The notes under the pieces were generated by a model. The model saw only the letters and a list, made by a program, of their open reading frames with translations. It made no database searches and was not told the DNA's origin. A program made the position numbers and the translations under genes. A stretch of 64,000 nucleotides of DNA from Methylophaga muralis (GTDB lineage Bacteria; Pseudomonadota; Gammaproteobacteria; Nitrosococcales; Methylophagaceae), in NCBI RefSeq assembly GCF_001720165.1, contig NZ_MCRI01000001.1, positions 248,001 through 312,000 of the forward strand. The letters are read 5' to 3'. Positions 1 through 9,424 of the stretch are shown piece by piece. Every line of letters starts with the position of its first letter. Positions within the stretch are counted from its first letter, which is position 1.

Positions 1-770
1 ACGCCATCAAAAACCGAAATAATCATGCCTTCCATCGGCTGGGAAGGAGCTCTTGGAAAGAAGTTGAGTTCAAAATCTTCTTCTTCAATGGCTAATAATC
101 TATCACCTACCATGACTTCACGATCGGTATAGGTTAAATCCAGAGTGGAGATTTCTCCCGGTTGTTTTATTACTCCATCGCCAGAGTAGATTGCCTCCAC
201 ACCCAGCTCTTCACCGGTGTTAGGATCAAAATAAATCTTCCCGCCGCGAAACACACTAAACTCAGTATCATCCGGATCGGTGATACCCCGCACATACACA
301 TAATCACCCGCACCGGATAGCAACCTTTCATCTGCTGTCGAGACTACATAAGGGGCCGCATCCAATACCTCTGTTCCTACCACCCGCGGTTTGGTTAAAA
401 ACGGACGAATAATTGATAAGGGAATGGTGTGGATTGCTTCATCCATTCTGATTTCACGCATTTCAGGCGAAAGCTTGAAAGTCTGCTGGCCACGATTTAA
501 CTCTAGTACTGGTCGACCATCACGGTAGACCAACGTTAATTCATCGCCGGGAAAGATAAGGTGGGGATTTTCGACTTGTGGGTTGACCTGCCATATTTCA
601 GGCCAATGCCAGGGATATTGGAGAAATTTTGCTGATATATCCCAAAGCGTATCGCCTTTGACCACCACATAACGTTCAGGATGGTTTGGATTAAGGGCTA
701 CCTGGTTTGCCAACAACGTAGAACTCATCAAAAGGGCCATTAAACCCAAGCAGATGTGACGCATCATCAT
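1..770 (-). CDS. LysM domain protein, C-terminus cut by window edge
   Basis: Reading the minus strand from three successive ATG codons at 770-762 gives an open frame that runs off the window. It starts with a hydrophobic signal peptide of about 21 residues (cleavage near LLANQ). A LysM domain follows at roughly residues 33-80, with the typical YVVVKGDTLWDIS opening and a downstream PHLIFPGDEL segment. LysM domains bind peptidoglycan, so the product is probably a periplasmic or envelope-associated cell-wall binding protein. A GAGGA ribosome site lies just upstream of the ATG cluster, so 770, 767 or 764 could be the true start. This gene is commonly found beside dprA, facing away from def-fmt, which fits the layout here. 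The enzymatic role, if any, cannot be told. Confidence 0.85.
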   Translation of the reverse strand, partial: MMMRHICLGLMALLMSSTLLANQVALNPNHPERYVVVKGDTLWDISAKFLQYPWHWPEIWQVNPQVENPHLIFPGDELTLVYRDGRPVLELNRGQQTFKLSPEMREIRMDEAIHTIPLSIIRPFLTKPRVVGTEVLDAAPYVVSTADERLLSGAGDYVYVRGITDPDDTEFSVFRGGKIYFDPNTGEELGVEAIYSGDGVIKQPGEISTLDLTYTDREVMVGDRLLAIEEEDFELNFFPRAPSQPMEGMIISVFDG

Positions 771-881
771 AAAATCCTCATGGACGCTTACAGGGCAGCC
801 ATATCCCTGGACAGACAGCAACGGCTCATAGTGTCTAATAAGCGTTTGCACTAATCAAGTAATCAGGCAACAAACTTGGTT

Positions 882-887
882 TATAAT
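882..887 (+). promoter_or_regulatory. Possible -10 element for the cytochrome c gene
   Basis: A perfect TATAAT lies about 70 bases before the cytochrome c start codon, in the gap between two divergent genes. No good -35 hexamer is visible at 16-18 bases upstream, so this is only a candidate. Confidence 0.3.
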
Positions 888-954
888 GTGTCGATATCTC
901 GACTGGTTAAACTTTTTCTGCCTGACAAGGCCAGCCATATTGACGGAGTACAAG

Positions 955-1272
955 ATGAAATTAACGGCCTGCATTATCCTTGGTTTTACTGTAAGTAGTA
1001 TGAGTGCATTAGTCAGTGCAGCAGGTGATGTATCCGCGGGTAAAGCTAAATCAGCCGTATGCGCAACCTGTCATGGTGCCGATGGAATTGCAATTATGCC
1101 GGTTTATCCTAATCTCGCCGGACAGAATGCTGAGTATTTAGAGTCAGCACTCAAAGCCTACCGTGATAAACAGCGTCAAGGTGGTATGGCGGCTATTATG
1201 CAGATGCAGGCTACAAACTTATCAGATGAAGATATTGCAAACCTTGCCGCTTACTACGCAAGTTTGAACTAA
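955..1272 (+). CDS. Monohaem cytochrome c (c553/c4-like)
   Basis: A 105-residue secreted class I cytochrome c. The start at 955 is preferred over an upstream in-frame ATG at 886 because it has GGAG six bases before it and gives a clean signal peptide (about residues 1-22, ending SAA). Haem binds covalently at the CATCH motif, residues 36-40. A Met-rich stretch near residues 80-85 (MAAIMQMQ) probably supplies the axial methionine, and the C-terminal helix NLAAYYASL is typical of small c553-type proteins. It should act as a periplasmic electron carrier; the partner is not evident from the neighbours. It is divergent from the LysM gene and 39 bp before def. Confidence 0.85.
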   Translation: MKLTACIILGFTVSSMSALVSAAGDVSAGKAKSAVCATCHGADGIAIMPVYPNLAGQNAEYLESALKAYRDKQRQGGMAAIMQMQATNLSDEDIANLAAYYASLN

Positions 1273-1311
1273 CAAAAACTGCTGCTTCATTGATTCATTG
1301 CAGGTATTAAC

Positions 1312-1815
1312 ATGGCTTTATTAAATATATTGCATTTCCCCGATCCCCGGCTGCGCCAGAAAGCCTTGCCGATAAAGAAGGTTGATGACGACATTCGGCA
1401 GCTGGCTCACGACATGCTGGAAACCATGTACGATGCTCCGGGCATTGGTCTGGCGGCAACTCAGGTCAACGAACAAAAACGTTTAATCGTCATTGATGTT
1501 TCAGAAGAAAAAGACAGCCCGTTGTTTCTAATCAACCCGGAATTACTGGTCACAGAAGGTGAACGTGATTTCGAAGAAGGCTGCCTGTCTGTTCCAGAAG
1601 CTTATGAGATGGTTACCCGTGCCGATAAGATTCGCGTTCGCGCATTAAATCTGCAAGGTGAACTGTTTGAAATGGAGGCGGACGGCATTTTGGCTACCTG
1701 CATTCAGCATGAAATGGATCACCTGGAAGGCAAGTTATTTGTTGATTATTTAAGTAATCTCAAACGTCAACGCATCAAAAAACGGCTGGAGAAACACCAG
1801 AAACAAAAACTATAA
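1312..1815 (+). CDS. def: Peptide deformylase
   Basis: Removes the formyl group from the N-terminal methionine of new proteins in the cytoplasm. At 167 residues it has the normal length. All three family motifs are present: GIGLAATQ (44-51), EGCLSVP (89-95, metal ligand Cys91) and QHEMDHLEG (132-140, metal ligands His133 and His137 with catalytic Glu134). The next gene, fmt, starts 8 bp downstream and encodes the enzyme that adds the formyl group, the usual def-fmt operon. The lysine-rich C-terminus is common in gammaproteobacterial homologues. Confidence 0.97.
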   Translation: MALLNILHFPDPRLRQKALPIKKVDDDIRQLAHDMLETMYDAPGIGLAATQVNEQKRLIVIDVSEEKDSPLFLINPELLVTEGERDFEEGCLSVPEAYEMVTRADKIRVRALNLQGELFEMEADGILATCIQHEMDHLEGKLFVDYLSNLKRQRIKKRLEKHQKQKL

Positions 1816-1823
1816 GGATATCC

Positions 1824-2756
1824 ATGCGCATCATTTTTGCCGGCACCCCTGACTTTGCTGCAACCACGCTGGCTGCTTTACTGACGACTGAACATGAAAT
1901 CTGCGCAGTCTATTCACAACCGGATCGACCTGCTGGTCGTGGTCGTAAACTGACCGCCAGCCCGGTAAAACAACTCGCGTTACAACATCATATTACTGTT
2001 GAACAACCGCTCAATTTCAAACAAGAAACCGATAGGGAAAAACTTGCCCGTTATCAGGCTGATTTAATGATTGTGGTGGCTTATGGCCTGTTGCTGCCAC
2101 AAATTGTTTTAGACACTCCTCGATTAGGCTGTATCAATGTTCACGCCTCTTTGTTACCACGCTGGCGCGGTGCAGCGCCGATTCAACGTGCAATTCTGGC
2201 TGGAGACAGTAAAACCGGGATTTGTATTATGCAAATGGAAGCCGGACTCGATACCGGCCCCGTTCTGCAGCGCGCGGAAATACCCATCGAAGCTACCGAT
2301 ACCGGTGAGCAACTGCACGATAAACTTGCCAAACTCGGAGCAGATACGCTACTTGAAACTCTGAATAATTTTGAGCAATTACAAGCTAAAGCCAGCCCGC
2401 AAAATGATGCTGAAAGTTGTTATGCTGCAAAATTACAAAAAGCCGAAGCCAACATCGACTGGTTACAATCTGCTCTGCAAATCGATCGCCAAATCCGTGC
2501 ATTTAATTCCTGGCCGGTGGCCCAAACACTCTGGCAAGACAAAATGCTGAGAATCTGGAACGCTGCCATGATTGACCATCACGATCCAAAGGCAATACCT
2601 GGCACGATTATCCAGATCGATCGTGATGGAATTGATATTGCTACTGGAGACGGAGTCATCCGAGTATTAACGCTCCAGGCTCCGGGGAAAAAAGCCATGC
2701 CGGTCAGAGACTTTCTCAATGCTCATGTCTTAAAAGCCGGTGATCATTTTGGCTAA
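1824..2756 (+). CDS. fmt: Methionyl-tRNA formyltransferase
   Basis: Transfers a formyl group from 10-formyltetrahydrofolate to initiator Met-tRNA. The 310 residues match the usual length. The N-terminal Rossmann-type domain opens with RIIFAGTPDFA. The catalytic segment NVHASLLPRWRGAAPI lies at 105-120, with catalytic Asn105 and His107 and an Asp in GLDTGP near 143. The C-terminal OB-like tRNA-binding domain includes the INAxxP-like region around 225-235 (here IRAFNSWPVA). It lies 8 bp after def, and its last 17 bases overlap the start chosen for rsmB, suggesting translational coupling. Confidence 0.97.
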   Translation: MRIIFAGTPDFAATTLAALLTTEHEICAVYSQPDRPAGRGRKLTASPVKQLALQHHITVEQPLNFKQETDREKLARYQADLMIVVAYGLLLPQIVLDTPRLGCINVHASLLPRWRGAAPIQRAILAGDSKTGICIMQMEAGLDTGPVLQRAEIPIEATDTGEQLHDKLAKLGADTLLETLNNFEQLQAKASPQNDAESCYAAKLQKAEANIDWLQSALQIDRQIRAFNSWPVAQTLWQDKMLRIWNAAMIDHHDPKAIPGTIIQIDRDGIDIATGDGVIRVLTLQAPGKKAMPVRDFLNAHVLKAGDHFG

Positions 2757-4056
2757 AAGTAAAACCTTATGTGCACGTAGTGCAGCTGCCTTGGTCATTC
2801 AGCGAGTCACTCAGGGTCAATCGTTAAATACTGCTTTTGTGGATATCAGCAAGCGTTTGGATGAATCTCAACGCAGCCTATTTCAACAGCTCAGTTATGG
2901 TGTGGTTCGCTGGTATCCCACGCTTGAGTTCATAGGCAAGCAATTACTGTCCAAACCACTAAAGACTAAAGACGGAGATGTTTTTGCCTTATTGCTGATG
3001 GGCATCTATCAACTGCGCTCGTTGCGAATTCCAGATCATGCAGCATTGTCTGAAACCGTTAACGCCAGCAAACTGCTCAACAAACAGTGGGCCAGCGGAT
3101 TAATCAATGCCTGTCTGCGTAATTATCAGCGTCAACAAGATGTACTGGAAAAATCCGTTAAACAACAGCTAGTCAGCAACTTTGCTCACCCAGCCTGGTT
3201 GATTGAAAAATACCAAAGCGATTGGCCGGATCACTGGCAGCAGATTTTGGAGGCTAATAACCAGCAGCCGCCAATGATGCTGCGAGTCAATCGCCGAGAA
3301 TATTCACAAACAGAGTATTTGGAATTATTAGCAGCGGCCAACATCGCCGCCTCAGCGATTGAAAATTGTGCTCAAGGCATTTTATTGGAACAAGCCTGTG
3401 ATGTTTTTAGCTTGCCGGGATTTGTCGATGGTGCCGTATCGGTCCAGGATGGTGCTGCGCAACAAGTTGTTGATTTACTTGATTTACAGCAAGGGCTGCG
3501 CATTTTAGACGCTTGTGCAGCTCCCGGCGGAAAAACCTGTCATATTCTGGAAAGATTTCCGACCAACCATGTGACGGCGCTTGATATCAGTGATGAGCGG
3601 CTTAAACAGGTCGACGAAAACCTGTCTCGATTACATTTGAGTGCAACTTGTTTGGCAGCAGATGCCAGCGACACACAAAACTGGTGGAATGGTGAGCAAT
3701 TTGACCGTATATTGATCGATGCGCCGTGCAGCGGCAGTGGAGTCATTCGTCGGCATCCGGATATCAAGCTGCTCAGAAAGCATGAGGATATCCAGCAATT
3801 AGCACGACAACAACAAGATTTACTGGATAAATTGTGGCCATTACTGAAACCCGATGGCTTGCTGGTTTATACCACCTGCTCTGCATTTAAGCAGGAAAAC
3901 GAATTACAGATAGAAGCATTTTTGTTACGTCAGCCTGATGCGATGGAGCATATTCCAGCGATGGCTCCAGCACGAAGAGCAGGCTTCGGCTATCAATTGC
4001 TACCGGGAGATAACGATCTGGATGGTTTCTATTATGCCTGCTTACGTCACCGTTAA
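2740..4056 (+). CDS. rsmB: 16S rRNA m5C967 methyltransferase
   Basis: Uses S-adenosylmethionine to methylate C967 of 16S rRNA. The 438 residues contain an N-terminal NusB-like RNA-binding domain (about 10-135) and a C-terminal methyltransferase domain. Motif I DACAAPGGKT is at 257-266. The two cysteines of the RCMT mechanism are Cys330 in DAPCSGSG and Cys380 in YTTCS. The start taken is a GTG overlapping fmt; a TTG at 2749 is possible and would shorten the protein by three residues. It belongs to the def-fmt-rsmB operon and overlaps the next gene by 23 bases. Confidence 0.95.
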   Translation: MIILAKSKTLCARSAAALVIQRVTQGQSLNTAFVDISKRLDESQRSLFQQLSYGVVRWYPTLEFIGKQLLSKPLKTKDGDVFALLLMGIYQLRSLRIPDHAALSETVNASKLLNKQWASGLINACLRNYQRQQDVLEKSVKQQLVSNFAHPAWLIEKYQSDWPDHWQQILEANNQQPPMMLRVNRREYSQTEYLELLAAANIAASAIENCAQGILLEQACDVFSLPGFVDGAVSVQDGAAQQVVDLLDLQQGLRILDACAAPGGKTCHILERFPTNHVTALDISDERLKQVDENLSRLHLSATCLAADASDTQNWWNGEQFDRILIDAPCSGSGVIRRHPDIKLLRKHEDIQQLARQQQDLLDKLWPLLKPDGLLVYTTCSAFKQENELQIEAFLLRQPDAMEHIPAMAPARRAGFGYQLLPGDNDLDGFYYACLRHR

Positions 4057-4615
4057 ACGTCTACTGACGTCTATTGTATTTGTGTTTGTATCGGTACAAA
4101 CCGTTCAGGCAGAATCGTTTTACATAGCTGATGCACACACCTCTCCCGCCGGCAATGGCTATTTACTGAATGCCGAAATTAATTACCCACTAAACGCTCG
4201 GGTAAAAGAAGCGCTCTATAACGGCGTACCCATCACCTTTGTTCAGGAAATTCAACTCATTCGGGTTTACCCGGTGCTGGGTGAATGGTGGCAATGGCGC
4301 AACAATATCTGGTCAACTGAAATACGTTATGTGTTGCGTTACCACGATCTGTCGCAACAGTATTTATTACATTCCATGGCAACTAAAACCCATCGTAATT
4401 TTCCTACGATGGAGGGCGCATTAAATGCTATGGGAGAGATAAAAGATTTAAGTCTGCCACCCCAACATACTCTTGAAACCGATAACCTAATTCTAAGATT
4501 TCGCAGTCAACTTGATTTGAATGCCCTTCCATCACCGATGCGTCCAGGGGCCTTTTTGTCCAGTAAGTGGGACTTAGCCAGCGACTGGTATGAGGTGGCA
4601 TGGCCTTCCAATTAA
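4034..4615 (+). CDS. DUF4390 secreted protein
   Basis: A 193-residue protein of the DUF4390 type, known mainly for lying between rsmB and ntrY in gammaproteobacteria, exactly as here. The start at 4034 gives a signal peptide with a hydrophobic core (LLTSIVFVFVSV) and cleavage after VQA around residue 26; an in-frame ATG at 4022 is the alternative. The remainder looks beta-rich, with conserved-looking ALYNGVPITF and WWQWRN segments. It overlaps rsmB by 23 bases and ntrY by 16 bases, so translation is probably coupled. It may be the periplasmic partner of the following sensor kinase. That is inference from gene order; no biochemical function is visible. Confidence 0.8.
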   Translation: MPAYVTVKRLLTSIVFVFVSVQTVQAESFYIADAHTSPAGNGYLLNAEINYPLNARVKEALYNGVPITFVQEIQLIRVYPVLGEWWQWRNNIWSTEIRYVLRYHDLSQQYLLHSMATKTHRNFPTMEGALNAMGEIKDLSLPPQHTLETDNLILRFRSQLDLNALPSPMRPGAFLSSKWDLASDWYEVAWPSN

Positions 4616-6759
4616 TTAGAGGACTAAGTAGCGGGACCGCACCGTATTTTTCACTGGCCTTATTATTACTTGTTCTGGCCTATCTACTTAGTGCGGCGAC
4701 CCAGGATACTTCCAGACTGAGCGATTTATTTCTCTATATCTTCGGACTAGGGCTGGTATGTCTGTTACTGCTGGCCATCATTCTTGGCCGAGGCTTATAC
4801 CGGCTTTATCGCGATTTTAAACGCAAAGCACCTGGTTCTCGACTCACACTGAAACTGGTCAGTTTATTTGTCTTATTGATCGTTGGCTCCACCAGCATTG
4901 TTTACGGATTCTCTGTTCACTTTCTGCAACGAGGCATCAACAGTTGGTTCGATGTAAAAGTGGAGCAGGCGTTAGAAGATTCGCTGGAATTAAGTCGTAA
5001 TGCCTTTGGTATCCGCATGCGCACATTATTGAGGCAGACCCGAATGATGGCTGGCGTATTGTCGGAATTACCGGATGCACGCCTTTCCCATAGTTTGCGA
5101 GAACTGACACAGTTAAGTGGCGCGCTGGAAATCACTATTTGGAATACTAATGGACAACTCGTGGTTTCCAGCATCGAAAATCCCGCTATTTTTATTCCTG
5201 AAGCACCGGATGATTCCATCGTTCGTCGCTTGCTTCAGGGAGAAGACTATATTGGTCTGGACCCGGCCGCGAATGATGAGCTGGAATTAAGTGCTGCAGT
5301 GATGTTACCCCGTAAATCAATACTGGCAGAAGAACGGTATCTCCATGTGTCTTTTCCGGTTAATGATCATTTGAGCTCTCTGGGTAAAAATGTTCAGGAT
5401 GCTTATACCGACTACAAAGAATTGAGTTATTTACGCAAACCATTGGTCACCATCTTTACCTTAACTTTAAGTCTGATCGTGTTCCTGACCATGCTGGCAT
5501 CTATCTGGTTTGCGGTTTGGATTTCCCGGCGCATGGTTCAGCCGTTACAAGAGCTGGCTGCCGGTACGCAGGCGGTTGCTTCCGGTAACTACAATATGCA
5601 ACTTACCGCTTCGGGGCACGATGAAATCGGCTTTCTGGTGCGCTCATTCAATCAGATGACACAACGTCTTACTCAAGCCCGAAACGCCTCGGACAGAAGT
5701 CATCGGTTACTTGAACAACAAACCAGCTATCTAACCACCGTACTTGGCAGTTTATCCAGTGGTGTCATTACCATTGATAACGATCTGTATCTTCGAACAG
5801 CGAATGTTGCCAGTAGCAAGATCCTTGGTGTTAATCTGCAGCAACGTTTGGAAAGCTCTTTGGATTCTTTAGGAAAGCTCAACGATAATTTGCATAGCTT
5901 TTCCTTATTAATCCAAAACTACACCTTCAAAGCTGTTGCCTGGCAACAGCAGATTGAACTGCAGCAAACCAAAGGGCGACAAACGCTGATGTGCCATGGC
6001 ACGCCTTTACCGGCCGAAACTGGCTGGGTCATCGTGTTTGACGACATCACCACATTGCTTCAGGCACAACGAAATGCGGCATGGGGTGAAGTAGCACGCC
6101 GGTTAGCGCATGAAATTAAAAACCCGTTAACGCCAATCCAGCTATCGGCTGAACGTTTACAACATAAATATGCTTCGTTGGTACCACCTGATCAAACCGA
6201 AACACTACAAAAGCTCACCGATACGATTGTGCAGCAAGTTGAAGCAATGAAAGATATGGTCAACGAGTTTTCCGACTATGCCCGTAGCCCTGGATTACAA
6301 CTGGAAAAGGTGTCGATTGGCCAATTACTCCGTGAAGTTTTGACCTTGTATCAAAGTCATGCCAACCATCAGTTCACCTTATTAAACAGTCCGGCTGAAA
6401 TTCGTGTCAATGTTGATAAAAACCGGATGCGACAGGTATTCCACAATTTGTTGAAAAACGCTATCGAAGCCAGCGAAGAAGCAAATAAATCCGTTGATAT
6501 AGTGATCAGTTACCACTTAATAATGCAGCAACATTTACCGTGGTTGGAAATCATCATTAACGATCATGGGCCGGGCTTCCCAAAAGACATGGTGGACAAA
6601 CTGTTTGAGCCCTATGCCACCACCAAAATCAAAGGCACCGGATTGGGCTTGGCAATAGTCAAAAAAATTATCGAAGAACATGGCGGGGACGTTTGGGCAG
6701 AAAACCTTAACCCCGACGGAGCAGGTATAATAATTCGGCTACCACTGGAGGAAGATTAG
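4600..6759 (+). CDS. ntrY: NtrY-like membrane sensor histidine kinase
   Basis: A 719-residue sensor kinase. Two N-terminal membrane helices (about 16-35 and 44-64) and a third near 86-108 precede a periplasmic sensor region, and a further helix lies at about 285-308. Then come HAMP (about 308-360), a PAS-like segment (about 370-480), HisKA with the phospho-acceptor His504 in RRLAHEIKNPLTP, and HATPase_c with N-box NLLKNAIEA (616-624) and a G-box KGTGLGLAIVKK. This is NtrY architecture. In other proteobacteria NtrYX responds to nitrogen, redox or envelope conditions. The ntrX-like gene starts 2 bp after its stop, so the two form a pair. All catalytic motifs look intact. Confidence 0.92.
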   Translation: MAFQLIRGLSSGTAPYFSLALLLLVLAYLLSAATQDTSRLSDLFLYIFGLGLVCLLLLAIILGRGLYRLYRDFKRKAPGSRLTLKLVSLFVLLIVGSTSIVYGFSVHFLQRGINSWFDVKVEQALEDSLELSRNAFGIRMRTLLRQTRMMAGVLSELPDARLSHSLRELTQLSGALEITIWNTNGQLVVSSIENPAIFIPEAPDDSIVRRLLQGEDYIGLDPAANDELELSAAVMLPRKSILAEERYLHVSFPVNDHLSSLGKNVQDAYTDYKELSYLRKPLVTIFTLTLSLIVFLTMLASIWFAVWISRRMVQPLQELAAGTQAVASGNYNMQLTASGHDEIGFLVRSFNQMTQRLTQARNASDRSHRLLEQQTSYLTTVLGSLSSGVITIDNDLYLRTANVASSKILGVNLQQRLESSLDSLGKLNDNLHSFSLLIQNYTFKAVAWQQQIELQQTKGRQTLMCHGTPLPAETGWVIVFDDITTLLQAQRNAAWGEVARRLAHEIKNPLTPIQLSAERLQHKYASLVPPDQTETLQKLTDTIVQQVEAMKDMVNEFSDYARSPGLQLEKVSIGQLLREVLTLYQSHANHQFTLLNSPAEIRVNVDKNRMRQVFHNLLKNAIEASEEANKSVDIVISYHLIMQQHLPWLEIIINDHGPGFPKDMVDKLFEPYATTKIKGTGLGLAIVKKIIEEHGGDVWAENLNPDGAGIIIRLPLEED

Positions 6760-6761
6760 GC

Positions 6762-8036
6762 GTGAGTACTGAAAAACCACTTATTTTAGTTGTAGATGAT
6801 GAACCGGATATCCGGGAGCTCATTAAAGACATTCTCGAAGATGAAGCCTACAGGGTAGTCACCGCGAGTAATGGAGAAGAAGCACGGCTGGTTTTTACCC
6901 AGCAACAACCGCAACTAGTGTTGCTAGATATCTGGATGCCTGATGTTGACGGTATCAGCCTGCTCAAAGAATTCAAGCAACAAAATCCTGGTGTTACCAT
7001 CGTTATGATGTCTGGACATGGCACTATCGAAACTGCCGTGGAAGCCACCCGTTCCGGTGCCAGTGATTTTATTGAAAAACCGTTATCGATGGCGAAATTA
7101 CTTCGCGCCGTGGAATTAGCCATAGAAAACCGCGCTAAACAAGCAGCCCAACGCCATGAGTTTGCTTTGGAACCTGTTGGCAAAAGCCCAAAAATGGCAC
7201 AACTTCGTGAACAGGCTGAACGAGTTGCCGGTCATGAAATGCCGATTTTACTGATTGGTGAAGGCGGTACAGGTAAACACTGCTTTGCTTATTATCTGCA
7301 TCGACTGGGTTTATACAACAGCGGTAAGTTTATTGAAGTCAGCCCTGAGAGTTTCCCGCTTGATAGTCATAAACTAGTTTCTCTGGCCCAAAACAACACC
7401 CTTTACATCAATGATGTCGCCTTGCTCAGTGATGAAGCTCAAGCTTTGCTGCAACATCTCTTGGAAAGCGGTCGCCTCAAAGAATGTCAGTTGATTTGCG
7501 CTACCCAACTTGGCTTAGACAAAGTGATTGCCCGCGGTGACTTCAGTGAAGGTTTGTTTTATCAACTGAATACCATCACGCTGCAATTACCGGCTCTGCG
7601 CGATCATGTTGAAGACATCCCTGAACTGGTGCATTTCTTTGTCGATCAGCAAACCACACAGGCCGATCTGCCTTATCGTCGTTTTACTGTGGCAGCCCAG
7701 AATCGTCTGCGAAATTATGCTTGGCCAGGCAATGTGCTGGAACTGAAAAATGTTATCCAGCGACTATTGGTGCTCGGCGATTCAGATGATATTGATGTTG
7801 AGGATGTAGAATCCGCCCTGCAAGCCGAGCAGCCCCCCCAGGCCGATGATGTAACCGGTATCAATTTTGATCAACCGTTACGTGAAGCACGCGAACAGTT
7901 TGAACGAATTTATTTGCTGCAAAAATTACAGGAAACCGATGGTAATGTAGGTAAGGCCGCTAAATTAGCGGGGATGGAACGCACCCATCTATACCGGAAA
8001 CTGCGGGCGCTAGGCATTGATAGTAAACAAGTTTAA
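6762..8036 (+). CDS. ntrX: NtrX-like response regulator with degenerate AAA+ domain
   Basis: A 424-residue regulator with a GTG start. The receiver domain (about 7-120) is intact, with phospho-acceptor Asp56 in LLDIWMPDVDG and Lys in IEKPLS. The central NtrC-type AAA+ domain keeps a Walker A (GEGGTGK, 166-172) and a recognisable C-terminal half ending in YAWPGNVLELKN. It lacks the ELFGHEKGAFTGA stretch used to contact sigma-54, and where Walker B usually reads LDE it has YINDVALLS. It is therefore shorter than normal. The C-terminal Fis-type helix-turn-helix (NVGKAAKLAGMERTHLYRKL) is complete. It is probably a phosphorylation-controlled DNA-binding regulator that does not activate sigma-54 in the usual way. 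The gene pairs with ntrY and is followed by trkA 9 bp later. Confidence 0.9.
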   Translation: MSTEKPLILVVDDEPDIRELIKDILEDEAYRVVTASNGEEARLVFTQQQPQLVLLDIWMPDVDGISLLKEFKQQNPGVTIVMMSGHGTIETAVEATRSGASDFIEKPLSMAKLLRAVELAIENRAKQAAQRHEFALEPVGKSPKMAQLREQAERVAGHEMPILLIGEGGTGKHCFAYYLHRLGLYNSGKFIEVSPESFPLDSHKLVSLAQNNTLYINDVALLSDEAQALLQHLLESGRLKECQLICATQLGLDKVIARGDFSEGLFYQLNTITLQLPALRDHVEDIPELVHFFVDQQTTQADLPYRRFTVAAQNRLRNYAWPGNVLELKNVIQRLLVLGDSDDIDVEDVESALQAEQPPQADDVTGINFDQPLREAREQFERIYLLQKLQETDGNVGKAAKLAGMERTHLYRKLRALGIDSKQV

Positions 8037-8045
8037 GGATTTGCA

Positions 8046-9419
8046 ATGAAGATTCTCATTCTCGGTGCCGGTCAAGTGGGTGCCTCAGTTGCTGCCACGC
8101 TGGCCCGTGAAGATGATGACATCACCTTAGTGGATACTGACGCCAATAGCCTGCTCAAACTCCAGGATCATTATGATATACGAACCATTCAAGGCCTAGC
8201 TTCACATCCGGATGTTCTGGCTCGGGCCGGAGCGGCTGACGCAGATCTGGTACTGGCAGTGACCAATAGCGATGAAACCAATATGGTTGCCTGTCAGATA
8301 TGCCATACGCTTTACAACACCCCCACCAAAATTGCCCGGATTCGTGCACCGGAATATCTTGGAAAACCAGAACTATTCAACAACGATGCCTTTGCCATTG
8401 ATGTATTAATTAGCCCTGAGCAATTGGTCACAGAATATATCGAAAGGCTAATCAGCCACCCCAATGCCCTGCAGGTACTGGATTTTGCCGACGGTTTGGT
8501 TCAATTAGTCGCAGTAAGAGCGTTTCATGGCGGACCGTTAGTCGGTAATCCGCTACGCGATTTGCGTAAACATATTCCTAAAACCGAAACCCGTGTGGCC
8601 GCAATCTTCCGTAATGGCAAAGCCATACTTCCGGAAGCCGAAACCGTCATTGAAGCCGATGATGAAGTGTTTTTTATCGCTGCCAGTAAAGATATTCGCT
8701 CGGTAATGGCTGAATTACGCCGCCTGGAAAAACCTTATAAACGCATTATGCTGGCCGGAGGTGGCAACATTGGTATCCGGTTGGCCAGGGCCCTGGAAAA
8801 CGACTATCAGATAAAGATTATCGAAGCGAATAGCGCCCGGGCCGATTATCTATCGGAAGAATTATCTAAAAGTATTGTCTTGCTGGGCGATGTCGCTAAC
8901 GAGGAGTTATTACTCGAAGAAGAAATCGACAATGTGGATATGTTCTGTGCTTTGACCAATGACGACGAAGCAAATATTTTGTCGGCTATGCTCGCCAAAC
9001 GGCTTGGTGCCCGCAAAGTTTTATCATTAATCAATCGTGCCGCATATGTGGACCTTGTTGAAAGCGGTACCATCGATATTGCACTTTCACCACAGCAAGC
9101 GACTATCGGCAGCCTGCTCGCTCATATACGCCGTGGCGATATTGTAGCGGTACATTCATTGCGTCGCGGTGCAGCCGAAGCTTTGGAAGCCATTGCTCAT
9201 GGCGATAAAGGCTCATCAATGGTAGTAGGCCGACGGATTGATGAAATCGATTTACCACCGGGCACCTCAATCGGTGCCATTGTCCGGGGTGACGAAGTTA
9301 TCATCGCGCATCGAAATACCATGATCGAAGCTGAAGATCATGTCATTTTGTTTTTGACCAACAAGCGCTATATCAAGGAAGTAGAACGACTATTCCAGGT
9401 CGGATTTACGTTCTTTTAA
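8046..9419 (+). CDS. trkA: Trk potassium uptake regulatory subunit TrkA
   Basis: Peripheral NAD(H)-binding subunit that gates the TrkH/TrkG potassium channel on the cytoplasmic face. The 457 residues fit the family. It has a duplicated RCK arrangement: the first Rossmann motif GAGQVG is at 7-12, with the acidic residue ending strand beta-2 in LVDTD, and the second motif GGGNIG is near 238-243. Each is followed by a TrkA-C domain. It directly follows ntrYX, a common gammaproteobacterial order. No trkH lies in the window, so the channel subunit must be elsewhere. Confidence 0.95.
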   Translation: MKILILGAGQVGASVAATLAREDDDITLVDTDANSLLKLQDHYDIRTIQGLASHPDVLARAGAADADLVLAVTNSDETNMVACQICHTLYNTPTKIARIRAPEYLGKPELFNNDAFAIDVLISPEQLVTEYIERLISHPNALQVLDFADGLVQLVAVRAFHGGPLVGNPLRDLRKHIPKTETRVAAIFRNGKAILPEAETVIEADDEVFFIAASKDIRSVMAELRRLEKPYKRIMLAGGGNIGIRLARALENDYQIKIIEANSARADYLSEELSKSIVLLGDVANEELLLEEEIDNVDMFCALTNDDEANILSAMLAKRLGARKVLSLINRAAYVDLVESGTIDIALSPQQATIGSLLAHIRRGDIVAVHSLRRGAAEALEAIAHGDKGSSMVVGRRIDEIDLPPGTSIGAIVRGDEVIIAHRNTMIEAEDHVILFLTNKRYIKEVERLFQVGFTFF

Positions 9420-9424
9420 CGCTT

